This document shows, piece after piece, positions 1 to 8,938 of a stretch of DNA of 64,000 bases. The notes beneath the pieces are model-generated. The model searched no databases. It was not told where the DNA came from and worked only from the letters and a program-made list of their open reading frames with translations. Within the stretch, counting starts at the first letter, position 1, and each line of letters starts with the position of its first letter. The DNA comes from Segatella copri (GTDB taxonomy: Bacteria; Bacteroidota; Bacteroidia; Bacteroidales; Bacteroidaceae), in NCBI RefSeq assembly GCF_019249795.2, contig NZ_CP156891.1, positions 1-64,000 of the forward strand. The letters are read 5' to 3'. A program made the translations under genes and the position numbers.

Positions 1-579
1 GAGGTTGTCTTCCTCCACGTTCAGGGCGAAGTCATAGAAGCATTCCACACCCATCTTTTCGCCTGGAGGGTGTATGTGCAAGGTCTCATCCTGTAGGTAG
101 ATGTCAGCCCCACATTCCTCCTGTACCTTTTTCAAGACATCGTAGCCAGTTGCGTTGTTGATGACAAACTTTCCGTATGTCCAGGAATAGGAGCACTCCA
201 CCTTGAATGAGAGACCACACCCAGAGACCACCTTGGCAAGGAGATCCTTCAAGGCTACCTTTTGAAGCACTTCGTTCTTCATGTCCTTTCGGAACAGAAA
301 GATGTCATCCTCGCAATATAGCTTGACGTTCCCTCCATCGGTGGATATGCGTTGAAGCCATCCTTCGAACTCAGTTTCAAGTCCTGCCTCTTCGTAGCCA
401 AGGGTGATTATCACCTTGTCGCCTCGCTTTAGCTTGTCTTCGACCTGGAGGGCATGGTTGTACTCTGATGCAGGAAGAGTAATGACAGCCGTGTCCGCAA
501 GTAGTTCCACGCTACGATGGATTTCTACCTTGTCAATCATACAGAGCTTGTATGTGCCGATTCTGATGTCAAATGCCAT
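1..579 (-). CDS. gpD-like tail/baseplate hub protein (partial, runs off window)
   Basis: The frame opens at ATG 579 and stays open for 193 codons to the window edge, so the C-terminus is missing. The N-terminus begins MAFDIRIGTYKLCMIDKVEI, followed by beta-rich sequence with LKRGDKVIITLGYEE and FEGWLQRI. This resembles the first domain of late control gene D / VgrG-like hub proteins, which cap the tail tube under the baseplate. It lies 13 bases downstream of the tape-measure fusion gene on the same strand, which is the usual position for gpD. The assignment rests on domain appearance and gene order; another baseplate protein is possible. Confidence 0.72.
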   Translation of the reverse strand, partial: MAFDIRIGTYKLCMIDKVEIHRSVELLADTAVITLPASEYNHALQVEDKLKRGDKVIITLGYEEAGLETEFEGWLQRISTDGGNVKLYCEDDIFLFRKDMKNEVLQKVALKDLLAKVVSGCGLSFKVECSYSWTYGKFVINNATGYDVLKKVQEECGADIYLQDETLHIHPPGEKMGVECFYDFALNVEEDNL

Positions 580-592
580 GGTGTACATAATT

Positions 593-2182
593 CTATGCGT
601 TTAAGTCGTCACGGCTCAACAGCAACTTGTAGATGTCATCACTGTAGGCCTGTATGGTGTAGTTTTGATTGATAGTGCCAGAAGTGAAGGGAATGTCCCA
701 ACTCTCGATGGCAAGTTGGCTGATGCCGAATATCTCAAGCAATGGATTCAGTGCCTTCACGTGACCAGCCTCACAGAAACTTCTGAGCTTTGCCACGTCC
801 GCCTCAGGGTACTTGCCATCCATGCCCATCAAGATGCCCTCGATTCTCACGCTGTAGTCATCCTGCGTCCAACGTTCCTTGATGCTTCCCCTGATTTTGC
901 CCTTTGAGACGTTTCGCCTCACAAGTATGTTCTGCCCATTGACGCTGATCATTGGCTCCATGGGGAAAAGCCACTCTTGCGCTCCAGACTCTTCAAGCTG
1001 GGTCAGGAGAAAGGCACGGAAACCAGCGAATTTGTTCCAACAATAGACCACACCTGCGACAAGGGCTGCGATGGCAGTGATGACAAGACCTATAGGGTTT
1101 GCGTTCATGGCGATGTTCAACAGCCACTGCACGCCTTCCCACACCTTGGTCACGGCCGCCACCACCTTCATCACACCCACAAGCCCCCATAGGGCTATTG
1201 CCTGGGCATTGAAGGCGATGGCTCCAACACCAGCTATTACAGCCACATAGGCTATTTCCGTCTTCCACTTCATAAAGAAGCCGATAACACCGCCAACGAT
1301 GGAAAGAAGAAATTGAAGAGCTGATGAAATCGGTGGAACCAATGCTCCAACAATGTCCATCAGTCCAAGCACAACAGGCTTGATGGAGTCGAACATGCTG
1401 ATGGCTGCTTGCCTGATGTTTCCCATCATGGTGGAGAACTTTCCGCTGACAGTCTGGCTCAGTTTGTCGCTCATGCCGTTGAAAGCACCGCCCTCGCTTG
1501 TGGCATGGGCGATGGCTGCTGCCACCGCATCAAAGCCTATCTGTCCCTTGCTCATCATGTCTTGAAGCTCGGCGTATGTCTTACCTGTCATTTTTTGGAG
1601 TTCCTTCAAAGGGTTGAAACCTGCATTGATGAACTGCATCAAGTCTTGCCCTTGCATCTTTCCTGCTGATGCCACCTGTCCAAAGACAAGTGAGAGACCA
1701 CCAAGCTTCTCTTTGTCGCCCATGGCAATGTCGCCAAGTTGTTTCAGGTATGGAACCACCTTCTGTGCGCTTACACCGAATCCAAGCATCATCTTGGCAT
1801 TGTTCTCCAGATCAAGAGGCTCAAAGGGAGTCTTTGCTGCGAAGTTGTAAATGTCTCCAAGCATCTTGGCTGCTGCCGTCTCATTGCCCACAAGTGTCTT
1901 AAAAGCCACGCTCGTTTGCTCGGCTTGTGCACCGATGGACGAGATGGCTGCGACACCTGCACTTGCAAGGGTATAGGGATTCATCAGGAAATCCATGCCA
2001 GGGAGGGACATCAGGGAGGTCTTCAAGTTAGAAAACGAAAAGGCTGATTGGAGGCGACTTTTTACAAGGGTCGCCTTTCTGGTGATGTTGTCCAGCTGCT
2101 CAGACGTTCTTCTTGCCACACTCAGCACATTGCCTTCGTTGGCTTGCAACTTGATAAGAAATTGAAGTACACTTTTAGCCAT
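593..2182 (-). CDS. Tape measure protein N-terminus fused to a DUF6046-like baseplate domain
   Basis: Residues 1 to about 390 look like a tape measure protein: an N-terminal helical part, a TMP-type segment ([19 protein letters not shown], then [18 protein letters not shown]), and hydrophobic stretches around 270-385. From about residue 395 the sequence changes to a compact beta-rich domain of about 135 residues ([42 protein letters not shown]). That domain resembles the DUF6046-type proteins that normally form a separate gene between the tape measure and gpD. At 529 residues the product is short for a contractile-tail tape measure plus a second protein. An in-frame deletion joining the two genes is the simplest reading. 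The start overlaps the end of the frameshifted tail chaperone, as is usual. Confidence 0.82.
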
Positions 2183-2626
2183 CTGTCTTATTCTCTGCTT
2201 CTTTGATTTCCTTTAAATACCTGATAGTCCACGCCCATTCCTCATCTGAAAGCGTATCAGGATCCAGGAATAGATTATATCTCAGCAAGGTGTTCATATA
2301 GAGAATGTCCTTTGCCTCGACATCATCTATTTCCGCATCCTCTAAAGCTTTTTTATGTCAGCCTCCTTGATAGCCAATACGTCTTCAAGTTGTGAGCACA
2401 CTGCGAAGAAAAGGTCATCATTGGTCTTGATTTCCTCATCACCGTCAAGCCAAATTTGGTTGAGCAAGGTTTCTTGTGCCTTGACAGGATTCTTCACCAC
2501 TGACACATAGCTGTATTCCTTGCGTGTTGGCTTGCGGACAATACAGCTTTTGCCTTGGGTCTCTATCTGGAAGATTTCGCCATGCTGTTTCTTCCACTCT
2601 TCTACTTTTTGCTTATCTATTTTCAT
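2175..2626 (-). CDS. Tail assembly chaperone, long form made by -1 frameshift (gpGT-like)
   Basis: The zero frame contains ATA AAA AAG CTT TAG, so the heptamer A AAA AAG (2354 down to 2348) sits in register just before the stop. Slipping back one base opens a frame that continues for 57 codons and ends at TAA 2177-2175, overlapping the tape measure start by 8 bases. The extension includes [16 protein letters not shown] and [19 protein letters not shown] and would give a product of about 150 residues. Sequence 2183-2341, which otherwise looks empty, is thereby explained. The architecture is that of lambda gpG/gpGT and its relatives. The heptamer, the frames and the overlap are seen directly; use in vivo is inferred. 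Confidence 0.88.
2342..2626 (-). CDS. Tail assembly chaperone, short form (gpG-like)
   Basis: This 94-residue charged protein sits between the tail tube gene and the tape measure gene, the position of tail assembly chaperones, which bind the tape measure during tail assembly. The zero-frame product ends at TAG 2344-2342, just after a slippery A AAA AAG heptamer. No domain was recognised from the protein alone; the call rests on position, size and the frameshift signal. A fraction of ribosomes should read on into the longer form described separately. Confidence 0.8.
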   Translation of the reverse strand: MKIDKQKVEEWKKQHGEIFQIETQGKSCIVRKPTRKEYSYVSVVKNPVKAQETLLNQIWLDGDEEIKTNDDLFFAVCSQLEDVLAIKEADIKKL

Positions 2627-2666
2627 TTTTCTATTATTTGAATGTTATTTGAATGGTGTCCAAACA

Positions 2667-3074
2667 CTATCCTTTCTTCTTATCCACAAAGATGAAAGGA
2701 AGTTCCTTTTCCTGGAACTTATCACCTTGCTTCCACTCGGTGTTGTCCTCAGTGAACTCTGCACCCACAAGGATGTCTGTCACGATGACATCACCCTTTG
2801 TGGCATTGCCGTAAGAAACGACAAGATCAAAAGAAGCATCAAGGATGTCACCACCGCAAGCTTGGCTCAGGGCTTCATACTCACTTTGCAGCAAGCCAAT
2901 GGAGCCTTCATAGGACTTGTTTCCTCGTTGCACACCTTGTGGCTTGTTGCCCTTGGCATACAAGGCTTCCTTTTCCTGCTTTGAAGAGTATTTCACGGAG
3001 CGGAATCCTGTGACAGGGCGACCTGCCATGACAACGTTGATGTCGGCCCACTCGTATTCCTTTGAATTAAACAT
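2667..3074 (-). CDS. Major tail tube protein
   Basis: This 135-residue protein (starts MFNSKEYEWADINVVM) lies directly after the sheath gene with a 5-base gap and before the tail chaperone, the expected place for the tube subunit of a contractile tail. It carries a GNKSYEGSIGLLQSEYEAL segment and a beta-rich C-terminal half ending in LPFIFVDKKKG, consistent with small tube proteins of Bacteroidota Mu-like phages. No catalytic motif is present. The assignment is by order, size and overall character. Confidence 0.75.
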   Translation of the reverse strand: MFNSKEYEWADINVVMAGRPVTGFRSVKYSSKQEKEALYAKGNKPQGVQRGNKSYEGSIGLLQSEYEALSQACGGDILDASFDLVVSYGNATKGDVIVTDILVGAEFTEDNTEWKQGDKFQEKELPFIFVDKKKG

Positions 3075-3079
3075 ATTCT

Positions 3080-4282
3080 TTAGCTGTTACTTGTTTCTAC
3101 TAAGAATCCCAGATTCACGTCCACGTATCGGGCATATCCGTATGGACGCACTTTCAGAGTCACAAGCACCTTCGAGGTACTGAGTACATTTTGCTTTTCG
3201 TCGATGTAGCACTGGCATCCCTCACCATCGGAATTTGCGCAAAGCTCACCATTGGCGGTCATCTTTTTGTTGATGCCGTTTTCCACGGTCTGCTGCCAAC
3301 TTTTCACGATTCCAACTTGCAGCGTGCCGTCATCATTGACTTCCAGCTCGTCAAGGAGCATGTCAAGCATGATGTCGTATGCCAGGCGATATGCCTTGTC
3401 TATCACCCGACGGTGGGCGATGTGCGCATAGTCACCTGTAGGATCACAGGCCAGGTTGTCATCAGCAAAGAAGTAGCCTGAGCGTCCCACATACTTGCGT
3501 GGCACGAGGTAGCCCTTTTCATAGATTGCCTTGATGGTACTCTCGGACTCATCAATTTTCTTGGAACCCACATACATCTCCAATGGGGCAAGCGAGCCAT
3601 CCTTCACACGGCCAATGTTGCGCTGCACTGGACTCTTGGCAATGCGCCCAAGCCACGTGCCAATGGTCGCTCCCTTGGAGGATGCCACGGTGTCACCGAT
3701 GGCAATGCCCACACGGTCATACTTTTCCTTGGTCATGTCCTTCAATTCCTTCGATGGGTCAAAGTTGCGACCTTCGAGGATGAAGAACAAAGGGGCGTAA
3801 AGCTCGGTGGTCGCCCATTCTGCCAGCTGCTGTGCCTTTGGCATGGCAGTGAACACATCGGGGTCGATGCCGTTGATGCTTGTGCCAGAAGCTCCCGTGT
3901 TGACATTGGCGATGCCGATGCCCCTCAAATTGCCGTTTTGCTTGGTGATCAAGTCTCTCGCATACCCTGCGTCCGTCTTTGTGTAATCACACATGTTGGT
4001 CAAGGTGGTGCTTGGATTGACTGGGTAGAGGACCAGCTTTGTGCCTGTTCCTGCCTCATCGTAGAACTCGGACACCTGCTTATAGAGGGCTGCGTTATTT
4101 GTCGCTGTGACTCCAAGCTCGGCAAGGTCATCCATGCTTGTGATGGTATAGGCTGTGTTAAGCACAAAGGTTCCTGCTACGGCTGCCGCACCGCAAATGA
4201 GGGCCAGGAGTCCGTCGGCACTCTCACCGACGGTTCCCAACTGGCCATTGAGGAACTGAATTTTTACTCTTGGTAATATCAT
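3080..4282 (-). CDS. Tail sheath protein (DUF2586 type)
   Basis: This 400-residue protein begins MILPRVKIQFLNGQLG and continues with a glycine/alanine-rich region and a long alpha/beta body (ELYAPLFFILEGRNFDP, GDTVASSKGATIGTWLGRIA, FADDNLACDPTGDYAHIAHRRVIDKAYRLAY). This layout matches DUF2586 proteins, the sheath subunits of many Mu-like phages of Bacteroidota, which form the contractile outer tube. The C-terminal segment (LVTLKVRPYGYARYVDVNLGF) fits the domain that links neighbouring subunits. The tube gene follows immediately. Finding a sheath makes the phage a myovirus-type particle. Confidence 0.85.
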   Translation of the reverse strand: MILPRVKIQFLNGQLGTVGESADGLLALICGAAAVAGTFVLNTAYTITSMDDLAELGVTATNNAALYKQVSEFYDEAGTGTKLVLYPVNPSTTLTNMCDYTKTDAGYARDLITKQNGNLRGIGIANVNTGASGTSINGIDPDVFTAMPKAQQLAEWATTELYAPLFFILEGRNFDPSKELKDMTKEKYDRVGIAIGDTVASSKGATIGTWLGRIAKSPVQRNIGRVKDGSLAPLEMYVGSKKIDESESTIKAIYEKGYLVPRKYVGRSGYFFADDNLACDPTGDYAHIAHRRVIDKAYRLAYDIMLDMLLDELEVNDDGTLQVGIVKSWQQTVENGINKKMTANGELCANSDGEGCQCYIDEKQNVLSTSKVLVTLKVRPYGYARYVDVNLGFLVETSNS

Positions 4283-4308
4283 AGAGTCTAATTTTACGAT
4301 TTAACCTT

Positions 4309-5217
4309 TTAGGCTGCGTTGCTCTCAATGATGACTGCGATACCCTTGCCGTCGTAACGACGTGGAGAGCCACCTGTACGCACAAGGAATGAGTAGATGT
4401 CACCATAATAGGTTGGGTTGCCCATATCATCGAACATCTTCACGTCACCCAAGGCACGGCTCACACAGTCTTGCTGCCAGGCAAGACCAGCTGCAAGTTC
4501 AGTGTCAGCATCATCCTCTTCCCATTTCAAGATGGCTGCACCGTTTGCCGTTGTGCGAAGCACCTGGGAACGTTGCATGATCTCAAAGCCATACAACTTG
4601 CCAAGAACGCCCCTTGAAGCATCAGCACAAGCGAGGAAGGCTGAGAGTTCCTTGTCTGTCAGGTCGTCAAGCAAATCCGCATACATGGCTGCATCAAGCA
4701 ACATGAAACGACCATCTGCTGGCACGTCATCCATATTGAACCTTACGAATACTTTCATCACTACAGCCTTGGTGATTTTTTTACGATTGCCAGAGGCAGT
4801 CGCTGAGGTGTGGGCTTCACGAGCCTCACCAGCTGTGAAAAACTTTGTCTTCAAGCTACCTGCCCACTTGTAGAGCAAGTTCTGTGCTGCTGCCTTTTGC
4901 AACTGCTTGCGGTCGTTGGAAAGAACGCTGTTGCGTTTGTCGTAGGAGAGTTCCACCGTGTCCACATTGGAGATGTGGATAGGGTCTGTTGTCAGCTCAT
5001 CAATGTTGTAGGTGAGTTCGTTGTCCTCACGTTCCTTGATCTTCGCTGGTTTCTCGCTGCGGTTGATGACAACGCTCGAAGGCTTGCCAGCATTAGGGAT
5101 GTGAACGGTCTTGTTGTTCACGAATGCGGAATCGTCAATACTTTTCGCCATGAAGGAATTGTCTGGATAGAAATTCTCAGTGATGGTATTGATCCAAATT
5201 TCTCTGTTTAATGCCAT
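4309..5217 (-). CDS. Major capsid protein
   Basis: This 302-residue protein starts MALNREIWINTITENFYPDN and contains NKTVHIPNAGKPSSVVINR, the pattern of phage coat proteins in which an N-terminal arm is followed by a beta-rich shell domain. The C-terminal part (YYGDIYSFLVRTGGSPRRYDGKGIAVIIES) is typical of coat proteins in related prophages. It lies directly downstream of the ClpP-type protease/scaffold gene, the standard order in capsid modules. An HK97-type fold is expected from the family but cannot be demonstrated from the sequence. Confidence 0.85.
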   Translation of the reverse strand: MALNREIWINTITENFYPDNSFMAKSIDDSAFVNNKTVHIPNAGKPSSVVINRSEKPAKIKEREDNELTYNIDELTTDPIHISNVDTVELSYDKRNSVLSNDRKQLQKAAAQNLLYKWAGSLKTKFFTAGEAREAHTSATASGNRKKITKAVVMKVFVRFNMDDVPADGRFMLLDAAMYADLLDDLTDKELSAFLACADASRGVLGKLYGFEIMQRSQVLRTTANGAAILKWEEDDADTELAAGLAWQQDCVSRALGDVKMFDDMGNPTYYGDIYSFLVRTGGSPRRYDGKGIAVIIESNAA

Positions 5218-5238
5218 TTTCTATAAAATTAAAAGTTA

Positions 5239-6345
5239 TTACTCATTGTAGTCCACACCGAACTTCTGCTTGTAGAGGTTCTTGAAAAGTGCAGGGTCTT
5301 GGTTCTTCAACTGGGCAAGGTTGTTTTCCTTGTCAATCTCATCCCATGTCTTGTTGGCGAACGAGCCACCTGATGGTGTGTCTGGGTTGATGAAAGCCAT
5401 GGCACGGTTGCTTGCACGTCCCTTCATGCCACCGATGAGCTTGATGGTGTTCTCACGGTCGCTCTTCAAGAGGTTTTTGAAGGTCTCCACCTGCTCATTG
5501 CTAATTTTGCCAGCCTTGACCGCCTCATTGATGAGAGCATCATCTTGCTCTTTGTGAGCCTTTTCAAGCTCATTCTTGTAGGTATTCACCGTTTTTTCGA
5601 GGATGGCCACCTTGGCTGCCTTGTTCTCCAGTTCTTTGATGTGTGCCAGGACGGCACTCGAATCCGCTTTGTCCTCAAAGCTTGGAATCGTCTTGATTTC
5701 ATCTATTAATGCCATTTCTTCATTGTTTTGTGGTTTGAAGTCAAACCGATTATTAAAATAGTTGTAAATGCCTTCTGTTGTTGTCGGTGGGTTCGACACC
5801 TCATCCATGTCATAGATTCCATCCACGAGCTTCATGTCCATTGCCTCGCTCGCTGTCATCCAGTGATCCTTCCCATCGAAGTATTTCTTTGCCACGTTTT
5901 CAGCCTCCATGCCAAGGCGACCTGCTATCATGGTGGCAAGGTTGTTCTGCAATTCTTCCATCTGATCTGCCATCAGTCGAAGTTCGGAGGCATTGCCGTA
6001 TGTGCCACCGCTCACATTATGAAGCATAAGTTTGGCATAGGGACTCATATAGAGCGGTTTTCCACATAAGGCAATGATTGCAGCGATGCTCGCTGCCACT
6101 CCATCAATAAATATGGTGATGTCGCCTTTGGAGTTTCGGAGGGCGTTGTAGATAGCCATGCCGCTGAAAACATCTCCACCCTGGCTGTTTATGCGCACTT
6201 CGATCTTGCAGCCTTGGTTCTCCAATGCGAAAAGCTCGCTCACCACACGGTTGCTATCTACGGAACGCCCTTCACCGACTTCTCCATAAAGCATGATGAT
6301 AGACTTGCCATCACCTTTTATTATATTGCTAAATTTTTGTTTCAT
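5239..6345 (-). CDS. ClpP-type prohead protease with C-terminal scaffold region
   Basis: From ATG 6345 (MKQKFSNIIKGDGKSIIMLY) the protein has 368 residues. Residues 1-180 form a ClpP/S49-like protease: INSQGGDVFSG, the nucleophile Ser86 in DGVAASIAAI, and His109 in KLMLHNVSGG. Residues 180-368 are charged and partly coiled coil (IKELENKAAKVAILEKTVNTYKNEL), as expected for a scaffold that is cleaved during capsid maturation. A longer frame opens at 6501, but its extra 52 codons would translate through the 18-bp inverted repeat and both divergent promoters, so the shorter start is preferred. The capsid gene follows 21 bases downstream. Confidence 0.87.
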   Translation of the reverse strand: MKQKFSNIIKGDGKSIIMLYGEVGEGRSVDSNRVVSELFALENQGCKIEVRINSQGGDVFSGMAIYNALRNSKGDITIFIDGVAASIAAIIALCGKPLYMSPYAKLMLHNVSGGTYGNASELRLMADQMEELQNNLATMIAGRLGMEAENVAKKYFDGKDHWMTASEAMDMKLVDGIYDMDEVSNPPTTTEGIYNYFNNRFDFKPQNNEEMALIDEIKTIPSFEDKADSSAVLAHIKELENKAAKVAILEKTVNTYKNELEKAHKEQDDALINEAVKAGKISNEQVETFKNLLKSDRENTIKLIGGMKGRASNRAMAFINPDTPSGGSFANKTWDEIDKENNLAQLKNQDPALFKNLYKQKFGVDYNE

Positions 6346-6361
6346 ACGTCGAATTTTTCTG

Positions 6362-6492
6362 CAAATATCGGGACTTTTTTCGAGCTGTCCAAATCGTGAT
6401 TTCATGGTGGTGCTCATGGACGCTATGGTGGTGTTCATGGATGCTACCATGAAATCACGATTTCTTTTTTTGCGGATTTCTTTAGAACTTTG
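6362..6492. promoter_or_regulatory. Divergent late promoter region with an 18-bp inverted repeat
   Basis: A perfect 18-bp inverted repeat has arms at 6391-6408 and 6446-6463, separated by 37 bases. Inside lie two near-identical 21-bp direct repeats starting at 6404 and 6425. On the minus strand TTTG (6393-6390), 20 bases and GATATTTG (6369-6362) face the capsid/tail block. On the plus strand TTTC (6461-6464), 20 bases and GAACTTTG (6485-6492) face the terminase/head block. The outer edges of both arms overlap the -33 elements, and both -7 elements have G instead of the usual first T. This arrangement would suit a dyad-binding phage late activator; that role is inferred. Confidence 0.6.
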
Positions 6493-6513
6493 CAGAATCA
6501 AAACTATATAAAT

Positions 6514-6957
6514 ATGGTAAAAAGTAACATAGACAAGAAGAGCATTGCCAAGGATTTGTTCATCAAAAGCCGATGCACACAGGAAGAAATCGCTGAAAAG
6601 GTGGGAATCACCAGGCAGACGGTCTCCCGATGGATCAGGGAAGGGAAATGGGAAGAGCTACGTGTCTCCATAACTATCTCCACGGAGCAAATCATTGCTG
6701 GCATGATCAAGCAAATCAGTGACATACAGGATGGGGCGAATGCACGTCCTGAAGGACAGCGTGCTTTGACGGCCAAGGAGGCAGACACCATTGTCAAGCT
6801 GTCTTCTGCCATCAAGAAATTACAGAATGAGGCAGGAATCACAGACATAGTGAACGTGGGCATCAAGTTTACCAACTGGCTTCGCTCCATTGACATAGAA
6901 AAGGCCAAGGAGTACAACGAGCTTTGGGATTTATTCATTAAAGATCAGTTGAAATGA
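6514..6957 (+). CDS. Terminase small subunit-like HTH protein
   Basis: From ATG 6514 (MVKSNIDKKS) this is a 147-residue protein with a clear helix-turn-helix near the N-terminus (CTQEEIAEKVGITRQTVSRW) followed by helices rich in Lys and Glu. It is the first gene of the plus-strand late block and overlaps the large terminase start by 4 bases (ATGA), implying translational coupling. Small terminase subunits recognise phage DNA and hand it to the large subunit for packaging. A TTG at 6490 is an in-frame alternative start but lies on the promoter element, so ATG 6514 is preferred. Confidence 0.8.
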   Translation: MVKSNIDKKSIAKDLFIKSRCTQEEIAEKVGITRQTVSRWIREGKWEELRVSITISTEQIIAGMIKQISDIQDGANARPEGQRALTAKEADTIVKLSSAIKKLQNEAGITDIVNVGIKFTNWLRSIDIEKAKEYNELWDLFIKDQLK

Positions 6958-8483
6958 CACAAGAAGAAAGAAATGCCCTGCAAAGGTGGGCAGAACACCA
7001 CAAGGCACTGGCTGCCGATGTACCTGTGGAAGACTGGCTCTCACAGAGTGAAATCGACAAGAAGAGAAAGAAACTGGAGAAAGACCCAATCAAATGGATC
7101 AAGTACTTCTTTCCCAAGTATGCCAAGTATGAGTTTGCGCCTTTCCACGTGCGTGCCATCAAGCGTGTCATCGAGCATGATGAATGGTATGAGGTGCTGT
7201 CTTGGAGCCGTGAGCTTGCCAAATCTACCGTGGCGATGTTTATCTGCATGTACCTTGCACTGACCAAGCGCAAGAGGTTCTTTGTCCTGGCATCTGCCAC
7301 CATTGACTCTGCCAAGCGTCTCCTTGCACCTTACAAGATTAACTTTGAGTCAAATCCCCGAATCCGTCAGTTCTATGGCTCCCAGGTGACGCTTGGTCAG
7401 TGGACAGATGGTGAGTTCACCGCCAAGTGTGGTGCAAAGTTCGTAGCCTTGGGTGCTGGCTCTGCCCCTCGTGGTGCTCGAAATGAGGAAGTTCGCCCCG
7501 ATGTCATCTACATGGATGACTACGACACGGATGAGGATTGCAGAAACCCAGAGACGCTAAAAAAGAAATGGGACTGGTTCGAGGCCTCGCTTTATCCTAC
7601 ACGTTCCATCTCTGAGCCTACCTTGATTCTGTGGTGTGGAAACATCATAGCCAAGGACTGTTGCATCAAGAAGGCTGGAGCCAAGGCAAGACACTGGGAC
7701 ATCGTGAACATACGTGACAAGGATGGACACTCAACCTGGCCAGCCAAGAACACAGAGGAACAAATCGACACCGTACTCTCAAACATATCCACCAAGAGCG
7801 CACAAGCCGAGTACTTCAACAATCCTGTGAGCGAGGGAACCATATTCAAGTACCTGCCATTCGGCAAGGTTCCACCGCTCAAAAAGTTCAAGTTTCTCAT
7901 AGCCTATGGCGACCCTGCCTATTCCGACTCGAAGAAAAAGGCAAGTTCCACCAAGGCCTTGTGGCTCATCGGCAAGCACAAGGGTGTGTATTACATCATC
8001 AAGGGATTCCTTGCCAGGGAACTCAATGCCACCTTCATAGGTTGGTATTTCGACATCATGGAGTATGTGGGAGGGAAGACCAACGTGTATTACTACATGG
8101 AGAACAACAAGCTGCAAGACCCTTTCTTCAACCAGGTATTCAAGCCCCTGCTGCGTGAGGAATGCAATCACAGGAACAAGCAGCTGTACATCAAGGGCGA
8201 TGAGCGCAAGAAGACTGACAAGGCGACCCGAATAGAGGCGAACCTGGAGCCGATTGACAGAAACTGCGAATGGGTATTCAACGAGGAAGAACGTGACAAT
8301 CCACACATGCAGGAACTCATCAACCAGTTCAAACTCTTCGAAATGCACCTTCCATACAATGCCGACGGCCCCGACTGCATAGAGGGTGGAATCACCATTC
8401 TTGAAAACAAGGTGGTGGAAATGGAGCCGACCGTCACCATATCATACGAGGAATTAAACGAGGACAACCCATATAGAATGTAA
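6954..8483 (+). CDS. Terminase large subunit (packaging ATPase/nuclease)
   Basis: This 509-residue protein carries an ATPase domain with the deviant Walker A of terminases (SWSRELAKST, residues about 84-92), coupling sequence VLASATIDSAKRL, and Walker B VIYMDDYDTDED (about 185-195). The C-terminal RNase H-like nuclease begins around AYGDPAYSDSKKKASS, which supplies the first metal-binding Asp. The enzyme drives headful packaging of phage DNA into the prohead through the portal. It overlaps the small subunit gene by 4 bases and is followed 2 bases later by gp36. Confidence 0.92.
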   Translation: MTQEERNALQRWAEHHKALAADVPVEDWLSQSEIDKKRKKLEKDPIKWIKYFFPKYAKYEFAPFHVRAIKRVIEHDEWYEVLSWSRELAKSTVAMFICMYLALTKRKRFFVLASATIDSAKRLLAPYKINFESNPRIRQFYGSQVTLGQWTDGEFTAKCGAKFVALGAGSAPRGARNEEVRPDVIYMDDYDTDEDCRNPETLKKKWDWFEASLYPTRSISEPTLILWCGNIIAKDCCIKKAGAKARHWDIVNIRDKDGHSTWPAKNTEEQIDTVLSNISTKSAQAEYFNNPVSEGTIFKYLPFGKVPPLKKFKFLIAYGDPAYSDSKKKASSTKALWLIGKHKGVYYIIKGFLARELNATFIGWYFDIMEYVGGKTNVYYYMENNKLQDPFFNQVFKPLLREECNHRNKQLYIKGDERKKTDKATRIEANLEPIDRNCEWVFNEEERDNPHMQELINQFKLFEMHLPYNADGPDCIEGGITILENKVVEMEPTVTISYEELNEDNPYRM

Positions 8484-8485
8484 CT

Positions 8486-8926
8486 ATGGCAAATTTTATC
8501 AATACTTCGGACTACGATGCAACCATACATCGTGAGATTCTGGACTCCCTCCTTCGCAAGGAGTCCACGACATACGACCCACAAATCATTGAGATTTGCG
8601 AGGACAGGGCCATCTCTGAAATGAGAGGCTACCTTAACAAGACATACGACTGTGACAAGATCTTCTCAGCTGAGGGCGAGGCAAGAAACCCTCTTATCCT
8701 GATGTTTGCCATCGACATCACTGTCTATCACATCTTCTGTCAGCACAACCCTTACAAGCTGGCAAAGATACGGCAAGACCGCTATGACCGTGCCATTGAG
8801 TGGTTGAAGGGAGTGATGAAGGGAGACATCACCATCGACGGTGCTCCCAAGTTGCCCGATGAGCAAGTTGCAGACAATTCCAGATGGCAAATCTTGGCAG
8901 ATGAGATAAGACCGACACTTTTATAA
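8486..8926 (+). CDS. Mu gp36-like head protein (DUF1320)
   Basis: This 146-residue protein begins MANFINTSDYDATIHREILD and contains the family's typical ICEDRAISEMRGYLNKTYDCD segment, followed by LMFAIDITVYHIFCQHNP and the helix DRYDRAIEWLKGVMKGDI. This pattern matches DUF1320, the gp36 family of Mu-like phages, thought to be a head-tail connector or completion protein. It sits between the large terminase and the portal, as in related transposable prophages. Confidence 0.85.
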   Translation: MANFINTSDYDATIHREILDSLLRKESTTYDPQIIEICEDRAISEMRGYLNKTYDCDKIFSAEGEARNPLILMFAIDITVYHIFCQHNPYKLAKIRQDRYDRAIEWLKGVMKGDITIDGAPKLPDEQVADNSRWQILADEIRPTLL

Positions 8927-8938
8927 ACAAGAATTGAT

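Noticed and set aside
6346..6501. 52-codon N-terminal extension of the prohead protease
   Set aside because: It runs through the 18-bp inverted repeat and both promoter elements and has no protein-family character. ATG 6345 gives a normal protease start.
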